Shown here piece by piece: positions 12,540-25,700 of a stretch of DNA of 64,000 nucleotides. This DNA comes from Sphagnum magellanicum. Taxonomy: Eukaryota; Streptophyta; Sphagnopsida; Sphagnales; Sphagnaceae. Each line of letters opens with the position of its first letter. Within the stretch, counting starts at the first letter, position 1. A program made the translations under genes and the position numbers. Where the stretch lies: NCBI GenBank assembly GCA_021904315.1, contig CM038920.1:14880001-14944000 (forward strand), read 5' to 3'. The notes below the pieces were generated by a model, which worked only from the letters and a program-made list of their open reading frames with translations, did no database searches and had not been told where the DNA came from.

Positions 12540-13395
12540 AATGTGAAACACAACTATTGGAACTTTGTCAAATAACATTTTTTTTAATGCCTTGGAAAAT
12601 AAAAACCCAATTACCACATAATGCCATAAGCCTATTACAAATCAATTTTTTTATGAGACCTCCTTCATGCATCAATGCTTGTGTAAATATTTTAGTAAAA
12701 TTATTATCATTTGATCCCATCACCACACACCCAAGAAACAAAATGATTGGTATTTGCAACCAATTTTGAAACAAATAAGCATGAATTAACAATTAGTTCT
12801 AGTTGTCAATTGTACCTACCTCCTCACAAGTAAGTGACAAGTGGTGGGCTATTCCAACAACAAAATGTATGGGCTCCAATATAATGCCATGCATATGTTG
12901 ACCCATGGCCTAATTATAAGTGTCTATGCAATGCATTTTAAGGTTATTTTCAAGATTTAAAAAATCAAACAAATCTTTGTGAACATCTACCTTCAACATT
13001 TGCTTGCCATGTTTCAATGTGTGGAATAATGTAACAAATTGAACCTATTTTTTATGGTTTTCACTAACCAACCCATTAGTTACTTGCTAAAATGTAAACT
13101 CCTTCCTTTTGGAAACATAAACAACTTCATTTTTGATATGTTTATAATCCTTGTTGGTATACCACTATTTTTTTTTTCCCACCCCTTTCATAGGTTTGTT
13201 AAATTTCCTCCAATGAACATGTTTTTGTTTAGTGAATTCCATTTTGGAGCTATAAGTTTATTTTTATGTTCAACCTCCAAGAAAGTTTTGCATTTCACAA
13301 CATGCACACCACTAGTAAACCCCAATTGCAATTTAGCCCAAGGTAGTTTAGTTGCCCAAGAAACTTGAAACTTCAATTTTGCTTCATAAGCCATG
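12540..13395 (-). pseudogene. hAT-like transposase remnant 1 (BED-like finger plus DUF4371-like region)
   Basis: The minus strand from 13,394 opens MAYEAKLKFQVSWATKLPW and continues with VVKCKTFLEVEHKNKL and APKWNSL. This resembles a BED-like N-terminal finger known from plant hAT-type elements (C-x2-C reduced to a single C here). After frameshifts it continues downward with LSLTCEEV near 12,830, then an open segment at 12,568-12,792 with AYLFQNWLQIPIILFL, FTKIFTQALMHEGGLIKK and a final VFIFQGIKK. The order matches hAT-family transposases upstream of the catalytic core. Several stops and frameshifts are present and the C-terminal dimerisation domain is missing. The superfamily call is from remembered consensus and is moderate. 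Confidence 0.5.
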
Positions 13396-15580
13396 TTTTG
13401 TTAACTTTTGGTAATGATAAGCTTTGATCCAAAACCTCCATTGATTCTTATATTGAATCAACACTAGGAGATTTTGTAGGAGAGTGTGAATGAAATGTGT
13501 ATTTCATTGGCATGTTGTTTTCCTTTCAAGGCATTAAGTTCATGCAAGGACTAAGTTTGCTTCTTGTTGTATTGGAAGCCACATCACATGGAACCAAAGG
13601 AATGCCACATTAAGGTTTTGTGAGCTATAAAAAATTTGAAGTTGTGGGGCAACTTAAATAATGACATCTTCATACAAAGTTGTAAGAACAACTTGTAAGT
13701 TGTGAGTGAATAGAAATCAACTACACCTACCACTAACACAAATGCATAATGTAAAAAAATTTAAACAAAAGAAAAACATAAAAAATGCAAAAAAATTCAA
13801 TAACTTCAAGTTTGAAAATTTCAATGTGCACATTGCACAGTGAAAGTAGTAGGAAGCAAGCTATAACTCATGATTCACAATGTGTCACGACCACAAAAAC
13901 TACCAAGACAAATGATGAAAATATAAGTCTAAGTCTAAATCCAAAACATGAACAAAGGGACCAAAACAAGATTTCAAAGGTTTTAAAAACAAAACACAAA
14001 ATGTGTAAAACCAAAGTACAAACATATATTTATTGCAATGAAATAAACAAATGTAAACACAAAAATAAAATAAAACAATAATATATATCATACTTCATAC
14101 TAGTGTTGAACAAATTAAAGGTAATGGGGAGCTCCTACCTTTATTAATACCTTTTTGAGGACCTAGCTCAAGGAAGCTTCCATGGAAGTTTCCATGTGCC
14201 CATTGACCATGGAAGCCTTTTAAAAGATTTTATAACTACAAGTGGACTATAAGTTAACTAAGATTTAATTAAAAATGAACTAAAAATTAATCATAAATGA
14301 ATTAAAATTTAATTATGAGTTAACAAGAGTTAACTGAAAGTGAACTAAAAGTAAACTATGACTTAATTAAAAGTGACCTTAAAATTATTTAAAGTTAAAA
14401 CTAGGGATTAATTAATGATGAGTTCAAAGTTAACAATGAATCATAGATGAACATCCATATGAATGAATTTCATTTGTCATGTGAAAGTAGTGTCCATAAC
14501 ACAATGTGTTACATCATTTGTGCACATTGTGTTGGGTGTACAATGTGTGTATTACATTGAGTCCTAATTCCTAACATGTAACAAAATTACAACTTACAAA
14601 CTTACACCATATAAAAAGGTTGTTCCCATGTATACCTTATCAAGTGTGTTGCAACTTCATAAAATGTGTGAATCATGATGGATGTTGCACCTTGCATTCA
14701 ACCAATGATGATTCAATTTGATTTTCAATTCCACATCCAAGCTCCAAGTTTCCAACACAAATTGGAAATTTGATTCACCCATGAATCATGGTCCAATGTA
14801 TGTTGCAATTTGTGTTTGTTGCCCACTAAATTGATTAGTCCATAAACTTTTGAATGAGATGTTCATTCAATGTTGATCAACATTGTTCATTGTTGAATAA
14901 GCAAAACAAATCAATGGACATCATGAATTGTGATTCACATTTAGGACTCACGACTCAAGAATAAAAATTCAAACCATAAGAAATTGAAACAAAGTGTAAG
15001 TTGTAACACCTTGTAATTTGAACCTTGAAAGTTCATGAACTGAAGTTCTAAACTTCTAAATTGATAGGCTAAAACATGCCAAACCATTTTAACAAACAAA
15101 AGGAGGAATGACAAAGCGTTTTGTGTGGGAGAAAAAGGGTTTGACAAATGACCCTAATTTGTTGGGTAAAAAGGTGTTGACAATCAAATGGGTGAAATAT
15201 TAAAGTAAATGACTTAGGTTCTATAATTTGAGGGTAGTTTGGAGAATGTTGGTGTTGCTAATTTATTAGAAAGGTGATTGGATTACATTGTGATAATGTT
15301 TTTTTGACAAAAATAACCAAATTTCACCCTTGAAATATAAGTTTACAAGTGGTTGGCCTTGATTTTTTGGAGAAATTTGGCGATTTTTTTCAATAAAAAA
15401 ACTAGTTATATCCTTGGAAGTTGGAAATGACAATTGGGGACACTTTTTAAATTACCATTAGTTCTTACCATTAACATTTTTTTTTAGTCAAATTTTATAC
15501 TGTGAATGACCTAGCTCCCATGATTACATTAGTTGGGATTTTCCTATTTCGGAATAAAACTCAAATCTGACAATATTGGG
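13396..15580. other. AT-rich intergenic DNA
   Basis: No gene was seen. A patch at about 14,230-14,430 is built from degenerate copies of 'aattaaaagtgaactaa'. A K/T/N-rich ORF at 13,785-14,081 is explained by A-rich composition. Confidence 0.5.
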
Positions 15581-16620
15581 GTGATTGGGTTTACATTTGG
15601 TCAAAGAAAAAATAAACAAAATGACCAAAAAAATAGAAGTCGGTGCCCCATTTCCTTCTAGTCTAGTTAGCACCCTTCTTCACCCCCCCCAAAAAAATCT
15701 TTTTTTTGTTTTTTCTCTTGAAGTTCCACACTTTCCAAGTTATTTTTTCTTCTCCTTATTCTTTTTCCTTTTCTTTTGGTAGGTTACCATCACCATTGAA
15801 GAAAAAAAAGGTAGCCCCCTTTTTTTTTTCATTTGAATTTTTTTTGGGCTGTTTCTTGCTATAGAAAAATAAGTAGCTTCAAATCTTCTTTTGTTGTTAG
15901 CAGATGAGCTTGAAGCTCCCCCCCCCCCCCACTTCCCCCCCTTGAAAAAAAAAAAGTTTGTTGTTGATGCCATGGGAGTTTCAAGCTTCCCCCCTTTTTG
16001 GGATTATTTACTACTAGTGGAGCTCCCTTTTTTGTTTTTCTAATGATGCACTATTAGGGGAACTAGTATTTTTTTGTGATGACCCATCTTATTTAAAATG
16101 AAAATGAAGGAGAAGTAGAAGGAGAGGAAGGAAAAATAAGAAAAAAAAATTTGAAAAAGAGGTAAAGAAAACAAAGTTAATTAACATTGATCAATGGCAG
16201 ATGAACATGGTGGTAAACAAGGATCAAAGAAATGTTCCAGGTGCTCCAAGTATTGATGCAGAACAAGGGTAATCAGTTATCTTATATACACCCCTTCCTG
16301 AATGTATGCCTTTTGTCACACATCATCATGTGATAGATTGTGTTCCAAGCATTCAATTCTTTCACAATTCTTTCACATGCTAACTGAGTTCAGAATTTAA
16401 TCTAATTCTATCAACAGTTTGAATAAGAATTCTCAAATTACCATTGGCAACATCCCATCCCATCTCCACTTTCCATGTGAAAATGGGGGCAAGTAATTCG
16501 TTTTGGCCAAATTTTCTCAAGAAATGCATGCATGTTTAGAAAGGGCTTTTTTTCACATAATATAATACCCACATCAATAAAATAACTTGGGTTTAGTGTT
16601 TAAGGTTTTTTTGCAATACC
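15581..16620. other. Homopolymer-rich intergenic DNA
   Basis: Runs of C (15,687-15,693; 15,919-15,929; 15,936-15,942), T and A dominate 15,600-16,160. The opposing ORFs over 15,585-15,973 are artefacts of these runs. No element ends were identified. Confidence 0.5.
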
Positions 16621-16622
16621 TT

Positions 16623-16787
16623 CATCATGTTAATAATCTAGCTATTGATTTATATGCAATACTTTCATTTTATATCAATGCACTTATTTAGTGTGCAATA
16701 TTTTCATCATGTTAATAATCTAGCTATTGGTCTATATGCAATACTCTCATTTTAAATCAATGCACTTGCTTTGTGTGTGATATTTGC
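16623..16787 (+). repeat. Tandem duplication, 82-bp unit
   Basis: Two consecutive units begin catcatgttaataatctagc at 16,623 and 16,705. Each continues through 'tatatgcaatac' and 'atcaatgcactt' with a few substitutions. Confidence 0.8.
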
Positions 16788-16789
16788 AT

Positions 16790-18540
16790 CTTTTTTATTA
16801 TGATGCTAATGCGATCATTTGGACTATGAGGCCTAAGCCATTGGACATGAGGTTTTTTCATGAAAATGAGGGTGATCATGGAATAGATTAAGGTCATTAT
16901 GATATGGTCGACATTATAATATACTCATTATGTGGATAATCCATCATTGTTCCCATAATGCAACACTTGCACAATAACCTCAAGCAAAAAAAGTATTGTA
17001 ATATGCGTATATAAAATCTATTGTGTACCTTCACAAGGTGCCCCTTGGTCCCTTGGTGCATGCCGAGATTTGAATATGCGAATATTGTTAAAACTTATTC
17101 CTCCATCATCTAAATTACTTGAACTTCATTTGGTCCATCGAATGCAATACCAATGTTCATTCACCTAAAAAATTGATGCAAAATTGATGCCCTTTAGTTT
17201 TTCACCCAACATGAGAGAATTGCAAGAACTTAATTATTTTTCACTATGTTGTATCATAGGTGCCCTCGTGTCATCATGGCCGGTGACACACAAGGGTATT
17301 ACAAAAACTTGGTCCAACATCATTTAAGTGGATCAATCAACCAACGATTGGCCCATTGTATGCAATACTCGCTGTTTCATGTGTTTTCATAAAGGGGTAA
17401 AAAGATGGTTGGGGGTGGGGAAGGGAACTACACAATGCAACTCGTTTGTGATGCCAATTCCCATCCAGGCTGTGTATTTTGTAACCCGCAGTTCCACGTG
17501 GACCATTTTTTAAACATGCTTTAAATGCTGGATCTCTCATGTACCTTCATCAAATGACATTGTTGCTGGTATTGTTTGCAACTTGTGGGGGTGAGGGCCA
17601 AGACAACAAATAAACCTTGATTTTGGCAAATCCTTTCAAACCCATATTGAGCGAATCGGCTGTATAATAATAATCAGCACACAGGTTTCCAGGACTCATA
17701 CATGTATTGGAATGTGTGACAAAATGTGACCTGGTCTGCTGTGCAGAGTAACTTTTGCTCTGCAGGCATGATCTAGCATGGGGTTGCAATCTCTTGTTTG
17801 GAAGTGTGGTACAAGTCTAGAGACAGAGTTTCAGTAACTATTGGAATCATCCCATTGCCAGGTTTATATGCAAGTAGTTTGTTTGGGTGAATTATTAGAG
17901 GGTTGAGATGAGGGGGATGATGTGATCAAAATTAGGAAACCCAGCTAGATTTGCATGGTGACACACCAAACTAACCATAGTTTCAAAATCAGTTAAGTTG
18001 TGACTTTTTAAAGGGCTGCCCCATTGGGGCAGTTACGCCACATTGCTGTTGCATGTGGCTGATGGCTGATGTGGCTGATCCATCCATCCGGACCCACTAG
18101 GTGACAGGATTTTTATTTTCAGTTTTCTGGTTTTGAAAGTTTGACCATTTTTTTCAGTTTTTTAGCAAATATATTTGGAATTTACACGAATTTCTTTTTT
18201 AAATAAAAATTTCGAAAAAAAATTTGTCACCATGGTGCAAATATTTGACCCAAAAAGAAGAAGCTATTAGGTAGTATTAGTTCTTTTATACAAGTTCTTC
18301 CCTCCTAATTCTCATTTACATGTCTGCATTTTTCACATGTTTGGTTATTTTCCATAACTAGAAATCACCCCCCAGTTCCGTAGGTGAATAAGCAGTACTT
18401 TTAGGCCAAACAAGTCACATCAATTTACATGTAGTGTAGATAGGCTGGTGAGCAAACACTTAAGAACTCAAAGGAGGTTGAATCTGCAGACATTGTTCCT
18501 ATGCTTTTAAAGCTCGAAAAACATTTGTAGCCCTCCTCCA
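16790..18540. other. Intergenic DNA, mixed complexity
   Basis: The stretch 17,240-18,120 is less AT-rich and less repetitive than its surroundings, with small opposing ORFs at 17,328-17,789. None shows a recognisable domain, splice structure or clear coding bias. No RNA gene was recognised. Confidence 0.4.
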
Positions 18541-19030
18541 CCTAGCACTTCCAACGTCACAAAAATGGCTCAATTCGATAAAAAATGAAAAAATATGGGG
18601 TGTTTGGTGTTAAGGTATTTAATGTTTGATGATGGGTGAATCAAAACAAATTGAAATTTCAAGCTTAAAATCTTTGATCATTTCATTTGTGCATCTGAAA
18701 TATAAAGAAGTTTAGTAAAGCCCTAAATGGCACACCCATCAAGTTTCTAGTCACTTAAAATGAACTAAAAATGAGGGAGATATGGGGTTGAAACTGGAGA
18801 GAGATTCAGAGCTATTTTTTCAAAAAAATTAAGCAAACTATCACTCATCCACTCCTGTTTCTTTGTGTGTTTTCTGCGTTGCTACTTCACTTCTAACACT
18901 CAAGGAAAATTTCTAGAGCCTTTAGTTTGCATGTCCAGTGACAAAAATTGCTCAACTAGGAATGTTAAGGAATGAGGAAAATATTGTGAAGGTTTTGATT
19001 ATAAGTATATGTTCGATGATTAGTGATTCT
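18540..19030 (+). repeat. Dispersed copy of the ~190-bp repeat family
   Basis: 'gatatggggttgaaactggagagag' at about 18,779 and 'cttccaacgtcacaaaaatggctcaatt' at about 18,548 match the family at 300-1860 and the unit near 950. A second partial unit ('tgacaaaaattgctcaa...gaaaatattgtgaaggtt') follows at about 18,938-19,000. The short ORF at 18,938-19,234 begins inside it and is not supported as a gene. Confidence 0.6.
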
Positions 19031-21200
19031 ACTCTACTACTATTCAATAGGAATTCCAACTTTCCAGCCCCTCTTACCCTCCATATTCATTCCAAAAGGC
19101 AAACCTTTGCAGTTGCTGAAGTGGAGGATAAATCCCTAAGGGAGGCATTCCCAAATAAGGTGTCTGGCAATGGACAAAATACAGATAGTAACGAACTTGT
19201 CTCCTATCGTCTCAGAAGACAAACGAAACAATAAAAGGTATTTGTCTTCTGCCCTTCTAATTTTTTTGTAGAAATAGTTCTGAGTGAGGAGACTCCAATA
19301 AAGTATCTCATTTAACCCTTAGTTGACATTTGGCCAAAACAGTCCCAATTCAAAAATTGGACCGGCCCACACAAAAGCACTTCAAAATCATGCAAAACAT
19401 CAAAATTTTGAAAATCCAACTGTGTGGAGTTGTACAAGACTTCAAGCTGAATATTTCAATTAAAAAATATATATTGATGAGAAATTATAAATTCTCACAA
19501 TTGAAAGTTTAAACTTTTTAGTTTCAAGCAGTTTTTGAAATTGCAAGCTTTTTAAGACTTAGACTAAGATGGTGTGCTCCAGGTATTGTAAAAATATTTG
19601 GTGGTAGATAGAAAGCATGGATATGGAGTCATGTGAGAAAACTGATTGTTCAAAAAAAGTTGAAATGAATGAATAATCATTTTTAAGACAAACAAAAATC
19701 TTTGACAATTTGGCATTGTGATTGGAATTGACACTATCATTTGATTCAGCTCTTGTTTTCAAAATGTTGAAAACATTGGACAGCAAAACTTCTCATTGAC
19801 GTTAGCATCTATGTTGAACCAAGTTACCCAACACTTCCTATCATGAGAAGAAGTTCAAAAAAAATTGGCCATGTAACCGTGGACAAGAAACTCTTATTGG
19901 AAGAGCAAGCCCTCATTGACATGGTAGCTGCAAACCATGTATGTCACATTTTGAAACCATTACGCCCACCTAGGAGAAGGGGAGGGTTGGAGGAAGGTTT
20001 AAGGGTTAAGCATTGTAATCATTTTGGCTTTTTTTTGCTAGGTAAATTGTAATTACATGTGTCTTCTTCTTTCTTTTGCAGGCACATACCACCATTTTTT
20101 TCCATCAATGTGGACTTAGAATAGTTTTAGCAATGTAGTGTAGTTGGGGAAATAACATTATTTACCATATCTAATTTTATTGTTAAATGTTGTTATTCCC
20201 GGTCCCCCACCAATAAAGAGGAAATATTGGACAATATACACCAAGAGGGGCATTTAAATGTCACGTGTGAAACAATCAATGATCAATTGTAATCAATGTC
20301 TGTCCAATCAATGTGACCGACCGACCAACGAAGAGTAATTGTTTTTTTAAAGGCGTTTTGACACCCCCACAATATTGTGCAAGGAATTTACAAGAGGTGA
20401 TCGCATTTTTTCACACCATGTGATGCTGACTTACTTCATCCAAAATTTCAATGAAATGCAAATTTTGCAGCTGAAGCTGCCTGACGATCTGACCATCCAT
20501 ATTTCTATTGTATAGGATGACTACATTTACATTACCCAGATCAAAACAATGGAATCACTTTCCCCACCAACTTTTTGCGAAAAACATTGATTATAAAGAG
20601 ACGCGCATTTGGTCATACTGTGGACCAGCCGGCCTTTTTCCTTTGTAGGACCTACAGGACACCTAACGTTTTGAGAATGGATGTAATAAATGACGGTTGT
20701 TTGTTTGTTTCCAACCGCAATGAAATTACGCCAGAAAAACTCTAGCTAGGGACCCAAAGTGAGGGAGAAGGCAAAGGTCAAATATTCCAGGTAACATAAC
20801 AAAGCATTTTTGAAGAGGCCTTTTTCTTTCCTGGCAGAATTTCATCAAAAAGAAAATTTGGAAGATAAAAATAAAGTGATTCTTGAAATTTTCAATAGTC
20901 AGTTGGGAAAAATTAAACAAAAATCACCAGATTTCTATACTTGGTTCACGTAGCTAGTGAAGAATATAGCATGATGTTTGATTTTTAAAAACTTTCATCT
21001 CTTGTTTTATAGCCAAATTTGGCTAAATTTTCCTATGGTTTGGTTGACTGTTTGTTTGGCTCCATCACAAACTTAACCCAATATATTTTTTAAACCATAA
21101 TTTTTGTGTCTTATTTCCAGTACTTTTAAAGAGTTTTTTTTTGTTTTTTCCTATGTGGGACAGGTTGTTGCCTGTTGGTTTCACTTTTGGTTCTGCCAGT
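19031..21200. other. Intergenic DNA upstream of the TPP gene
   Basis: No gene was recognised. An ORF at 19,843-20,052 (starts MRRSSKKIGHVTVDKK, later PLRPPRRRGG) lacks any domain known to me and lies in an otherwise stop-rich area. Complexity rises towards 21,600, as expected near a promoter. Confidence 0.4.
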
Positions 21201-21202
21201 TT

Positions 21203-21410
21203 CACTTGTGATGTGAATCAATGGTAGGGGATCATCCCCTTATACACTGAAACAAGCCTGCACTTTCGATGTGAATCAATGGTCAGGGAACACCCCTTAC
21301 ACTCTGGAGAAGGCCATGGCAGAACCAGTTGTTAGTTGTTACCTGCACTTGTGATGTGAATCAACGGTTGGGGTACACTAGTTACACTCTGGAACAGGCC
21401 TTGGTAGAAC
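21203..21410 (+). repeat. Threefold repeat upstream of TPP
   Basis: The phrase 'gatgtgaatcaaygg' followed by 'gg...acacc...ttacactctggaa(c/g)aggcc' occurs three times (first words near 21,211, 21,269 and 21,353). Between the last two units lies 'gcagaaccagttgttagttgttacc', which recurs after the third as 'tagaaccggttgttacc'. The repeats lie about 0.3-0.5 kb upstream of the predicted TPP TATA box. Confidence 0.65.
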
Positions 21411-21713
21411 CGGTTGTTACCACCAGACAGAACAACGTCTCACTGCACCGGGCTCAAAGTGCTACTGGGCTAGGTGGAAAACAAACAAACAAGAAACTTG
21501 CCCTCATTGCCCCCACAAGCAATGGGGCGCTATTCCATAATACCACAACAACAATGGATTCAACGAGGCTAAGGGCAAGGAAAACGGGAAGGAAATAGGA
21601 AAGAAATTAATGTTGATAGTTTTCCTATAATAATACTAATGAAAGGAAATGGAAAGAGGAAATGGGTGGTGGGCGGGGCCCGCCCGGGCTTGGGGGCGGG
21701 GTGAAAGCGAGGC

Positions 21714-21720
21714 TATATAT
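21714..21720 (+). promoter_or_regulatory. Probable TATA box of the TPP gene
   Basis: TATATAT follows a GC-rich block (about 21,664-21,705, including gggcggggcccgcccgggc). It precedes a pyrimidine-rich tract of ctctcttttt/ctctctct type at about 21,790-21,815, a common start-site and leader signature in plants. Transcription would start roughly 30 bp downstream, giving a leader of about 1 kb before splicing. Confidence 0.5.
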
Positions 21721-22149
21721 TGCCCCTTTGCATCTCCATGTCCTCCTTCCTCTGATATGCTCTTCAAAGTCACATCACTTCGCGGGCGTGCTCTCTTTTT
21801 CTCTCTCTCTACACTCTCTCAACAAATCTCTCATTATTCAACTTTGTCCCATCTATTTCCTATGTCTTTTCTCTTTCCTGTCCGTTTGCTGTTTCTAGTA
21901 GTTGTTTTGGCTTGCTCCTAGACACCGTTGGAGCTTGCTATCGTGTAGTTGTAGTCCCTCTCCCCCACCCACCCGCCCAGCCCCCAAAGCTGCTGGGCCC
22001 GCCTAATTTTCAGTCACCCATTTCGTTTGCTACTTCTGTATGCAATTATCAAAAGACGGGGGGAGAGATTTGTGGTTGTATGTATGTTTTGGAGGAGGAG
22101 GTGGAGGAGGGTGTGAGTTTTGAAGAATTTCCCTCGCCAACTCCACCCA

Positions 22150-22727
22150 GTGAGTTTTAGAAACCACTCACGTCCCTGAACCCAAGTAGTTTTTTTGAAA
22201 CCCTTTATTGAGGTGGGACGTGTTGTACAAATAAGTAAGTCCAGTTTGTTGGCTAGAACTCACTCGTTCGGGACCACTACTGCAGTTACGGTCCTTGTTT
22301 GCAATTTTATGAACGAAGCCTTCCAGAGTATTGCATGGCCTTAAATCCCGAGTAGCACTTCTGCTGCAGGTCTAAGACTTTGATTCCGGTGATCACCCGG
22401 TTATTTTGCACGAAAGATTTGCAGGCATTGAAGAAGTCAGTTGGCACGCTGTGTTTTAGATTTTTTTTTTTTTTTTTTGAGGTCTGACTGGAGTACTGCT
22501 TGTAAGCTTACTGCGGGGATGTTGTAACATGAGTGCAATATATATGCCCTCCACATTGCTGGCGATCTTTTCTGTTTTTTTTTTTTTTTCGGGGTTTCCA
22601 GCTTAGAGTTTAGTGGAAATTCGAACAAGTTTGGCAGCTCCAAAAACTGTAGGTACTTGTTTATCATTCTCGGAGAGAGAAGCTCCAGGCAATTTTAACA
22701 AACCTGAAGCTGTGCTTTGTCCTGTAG
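22150..22727 (+). other. Predicted leader intron of the TPP gene
   Basis: A good donor, CA|GTGAGT at 22,150, pairs with an acceptor, tttgtcctgtag, ending at 22,727, 16 bases before the first in-frame ATG of the long reading frame. The span contains long T runs (about 22,460-22,478 and 22,577-22,590), typical of plant introns. This is inference; no transcript evidence is available. Confidence 0.4.
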
Positions 22728-22743
22728 ATCAGAGCTGCGGAAG

Positions 22744-25700
22744 ATGGTGCTCAAGGTGACAGAAGTGAGTTATAATTTAGATAGATTGTTGGAACAGCAG
22801 ACAGAGATTGAGAGCAAGGAAGTGGGATTGCTGAGCTCCAGTTTGTCCAGGCTAGGAGATGGGTACCTTGCAGCAACAGGGAGTCTCAGCTTGCGATCAT
22901 CCTGCAAGAGATCGGCATCACTCATTTGTGCTGCTGCAGAGCCGCTGATCACTTCATGCCCGTCTTCGATTTCAACCAGCTTGTCATCAAGTGCGACCTC
23001 ATCTCTAGTAATACCCGCTACTTCTTCCCGTGCAAAAGCAGCGACGACGACGACGACGCCACTATCCAGCAGCTCATCTTGCTCGAGTCATCATCATCAT
23101 CATCATCATCATCATTCGTGCAGCTGCCCTCGACCGATCACCCCCATTTCAACAGCCTTGCCCAAATTGCGCAACTCCGGCTACAAAATTAGCGATCACA
23201 ACGGGGGGCATATGGTGAAGTGGCTGACTGCTATGAAGGCGCAGTCGCCACCGCATTTCCGCTCTCTCATTGGCGATCACAAATTCGACTTCTTCGATGC
23301 TAAGGCCGCCGAATACGCCGCCTGGACGGTAAAGTCGATCGCCTCGCATACACTACCCGAACTCTCGAAATTTTTTCTTTTCTTTTATTTTGTGGTGTCA
23401 AATTGTGCAGCAGATCTTTAGTTACAGTCCCTGAGACAGATCTAGATTCGTAGAGATCTTCTGATCTTAGAACTCTTGTGTAAATTGTGGGCGGTGGGTG
23501 TTCGAGCGGAAAAAAAAAAAAACGGACAACATCGGTCGGACTGTAGCGAAATTATTGTGGGCGGTGGGTGCTAGAGAAAAAAAATAACAGCAGACGTCGG
23601 TCGGACTGTAGCCAAATCGTGGCCGGTGGCTGCAGGTGCTTGAGAAAAAAAACAGCCATCGTCGATGGACTGTAGCTTAAAGCGATCAAGACTGACTGAC
23701 TGACTGACATACATCTTTGTGTGTTTTGCCCTTTTGTCTTTTGGTTGGCAGGAGAAGCATATACCAATTCTGGACGTATTTGAGAAAGTGATGAAGACAG
23801 CAAAAGGGAAGCAGGTGGCTGTTTTTTTAGATTACGACGGCACACTCGCACCCATTGTTGAAGATCCAGATCGCGCATACATGTCTGACGATGTAAGAAG
23901 TCTCTAAGCTCTGAGATCTCTAGTGAAATCTGCCCCTGGGCCATAGAGGGCTTTGTGTAATTTCTTTCTGGTAGATCAAGATCTAGATACATAAATCTAT
24001 TTCTTGATAATTGCAACAACCTTGTGGCATCAGATTTCCATATGAAGCTTGCTTACTTGAGTTGCTACAGTATCTGTGATGATTACTGCCCTGCAAGTAG
24101 AGCAGAATACTTGCAGAAGACTTAGGTTTTTTCCCAATAGACTTAGCAGCTTGGAGGCAGGTTCTCTAGGTAGATTTGAGTGGTATCTACCTGTCACCAC
24201 CAGACCTGTTGCAAGTACAGGAGAAGGGTCTTTCTCTTGAGAACCTGCCTTCCAGGATTTGAGGTACCTGTGTCACAAGGTCTGTAGGCCAAGTGGAAGG
24301 TGTTGAAAATCACAGAAGGTTCCATACATTTAGGTCTCTTCTCCAACTTTAAAACCTGTCAGATTATGATGATACCTTGGCTGGGACCTCACAAAATATG
24401 TAAGGCCAGACCCTGTACAAACTGGTGGGGACCTTACCATAGACATAGTGTGTCTGAGTCTGTCCTTGTTATTCATGAAGCAAAATTGCACAGGTTTTGA
24501 ATCCAAACTGGCAGGTCAAGAGAGGGTTAAGTTGTTAGAGGGCATGGACATTAGCCCAAGTTCCAAATGCCCCAGAGCAATATAACCTACTTTCTAGGAT
24601 TTGAGGTACCTGTGTCACAAGGTCTGTTCACCAAGTGGAAAATGTTGAAAATCTCCGAAGGTTCCAAACATTTTGGGCCCTTCTCCAACTCTAAAACCTG
24701 TCAGATTATGATGATACCTTGGCCAGGACCCCACAAAATATGTAAGGCTGGGCCCTGTACAAACAAGTGGGGACCTTATGGTATATGTAGTCCTTGGTAT
24801 TCAAGGAGAAAAAAATCTGACAGGTTTTAACAGGTGGGTCAAGATAAGGTTAAGTTGTTTGAGGGCATGACAATGAAGGCATTAGCCCAAGTTTCAAAAG
24901 CCCCAAAACAATGTAACCCCCCCCCAATATGACTGCCCTTCCTCAACATGAAGAAACTGACATAATTTGAATCTGTCACCATCTTGGAGGAGCCTTATAG
25001 ATTTGTCATCTGCCTTGGAGGCCAGGAAGAAGATTATGAGCACTTTGCAAGGTATCTGTAAATACCAAAGGAAAAATCAGGTCAAGAACTTATGTAAAAG
25101 GAGAGGGGTGTGTGTTCCAAACCTTCCACAATTTGAGGTACCTGTCACAAGGCCTGTAGGCGAAGTGGAAGATGTTGAAAGTCATGGAAAGTTCAAAAAG
25201 ATAGGCCCTAAAACCCATCCAATATAATTATGATGACACCTTGATGGTGAGGACCTTACGAACATATGTAAGGCAATGTACAGCCTAGTGGGAACCTTAT
25301 GTGATATGTATAACCTCTCCCCATTATACACTAAGCAAAATCTGAAAGGTTTTGAAAATTGTGGTAATGCTGTGTATGTGACAGAGTTGTTGTACTTGTC
25401 TCCCCTGTGCAGATGAGGGCTACTGTCCGTGAAGTGGCTACTTTTTTCCCCACTGCAATCATCAGTGGAAGAGGTAGACAAAAGGTGAGTTTTGATAAAA
25501 GCTTTTTACAGTCTTATGGATCTCTCTGCCCTGCCTTGCCATCTAAGATATATACTGTAGTAGCCTAGCAATTTTGGCACTTTGATGTTGAACATTTGAT
25601 ATATTTTCTCCAAAGATTCTGGCATAACCATTAAGAAATCATTACGTTGCCCTTTTACTTGTTAATTACCTTGATCATTTCTCAGAAGTTCTGAGTTTTT

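Noticed and set aside
18938..20052. Small plus-strand ORFs upstream of TPP
   Set aside because: No domain, conservation clue, splice or promoter support; one starts inside a dispersed repeat.
21649..22160. Three plus-strand ORFs near the TPP promoter
   Set aside because: They overlap the GC-rich promoter, TATA box and pyrimidine-rich leader; no domain or conserved start. Treated as leader or promoter sequence.
23552..24019. 155-codon minus-strand ORF
   Set aside because: It covers TPP intron 1, exon 2 and intron 2 in antisense and is a shadow of repeats plus the real exon.
24300..25481. ORFs inside TPP intron 2
   Set aside because: They follow the ~340-bp tandem units and are interrupted by indels between units.
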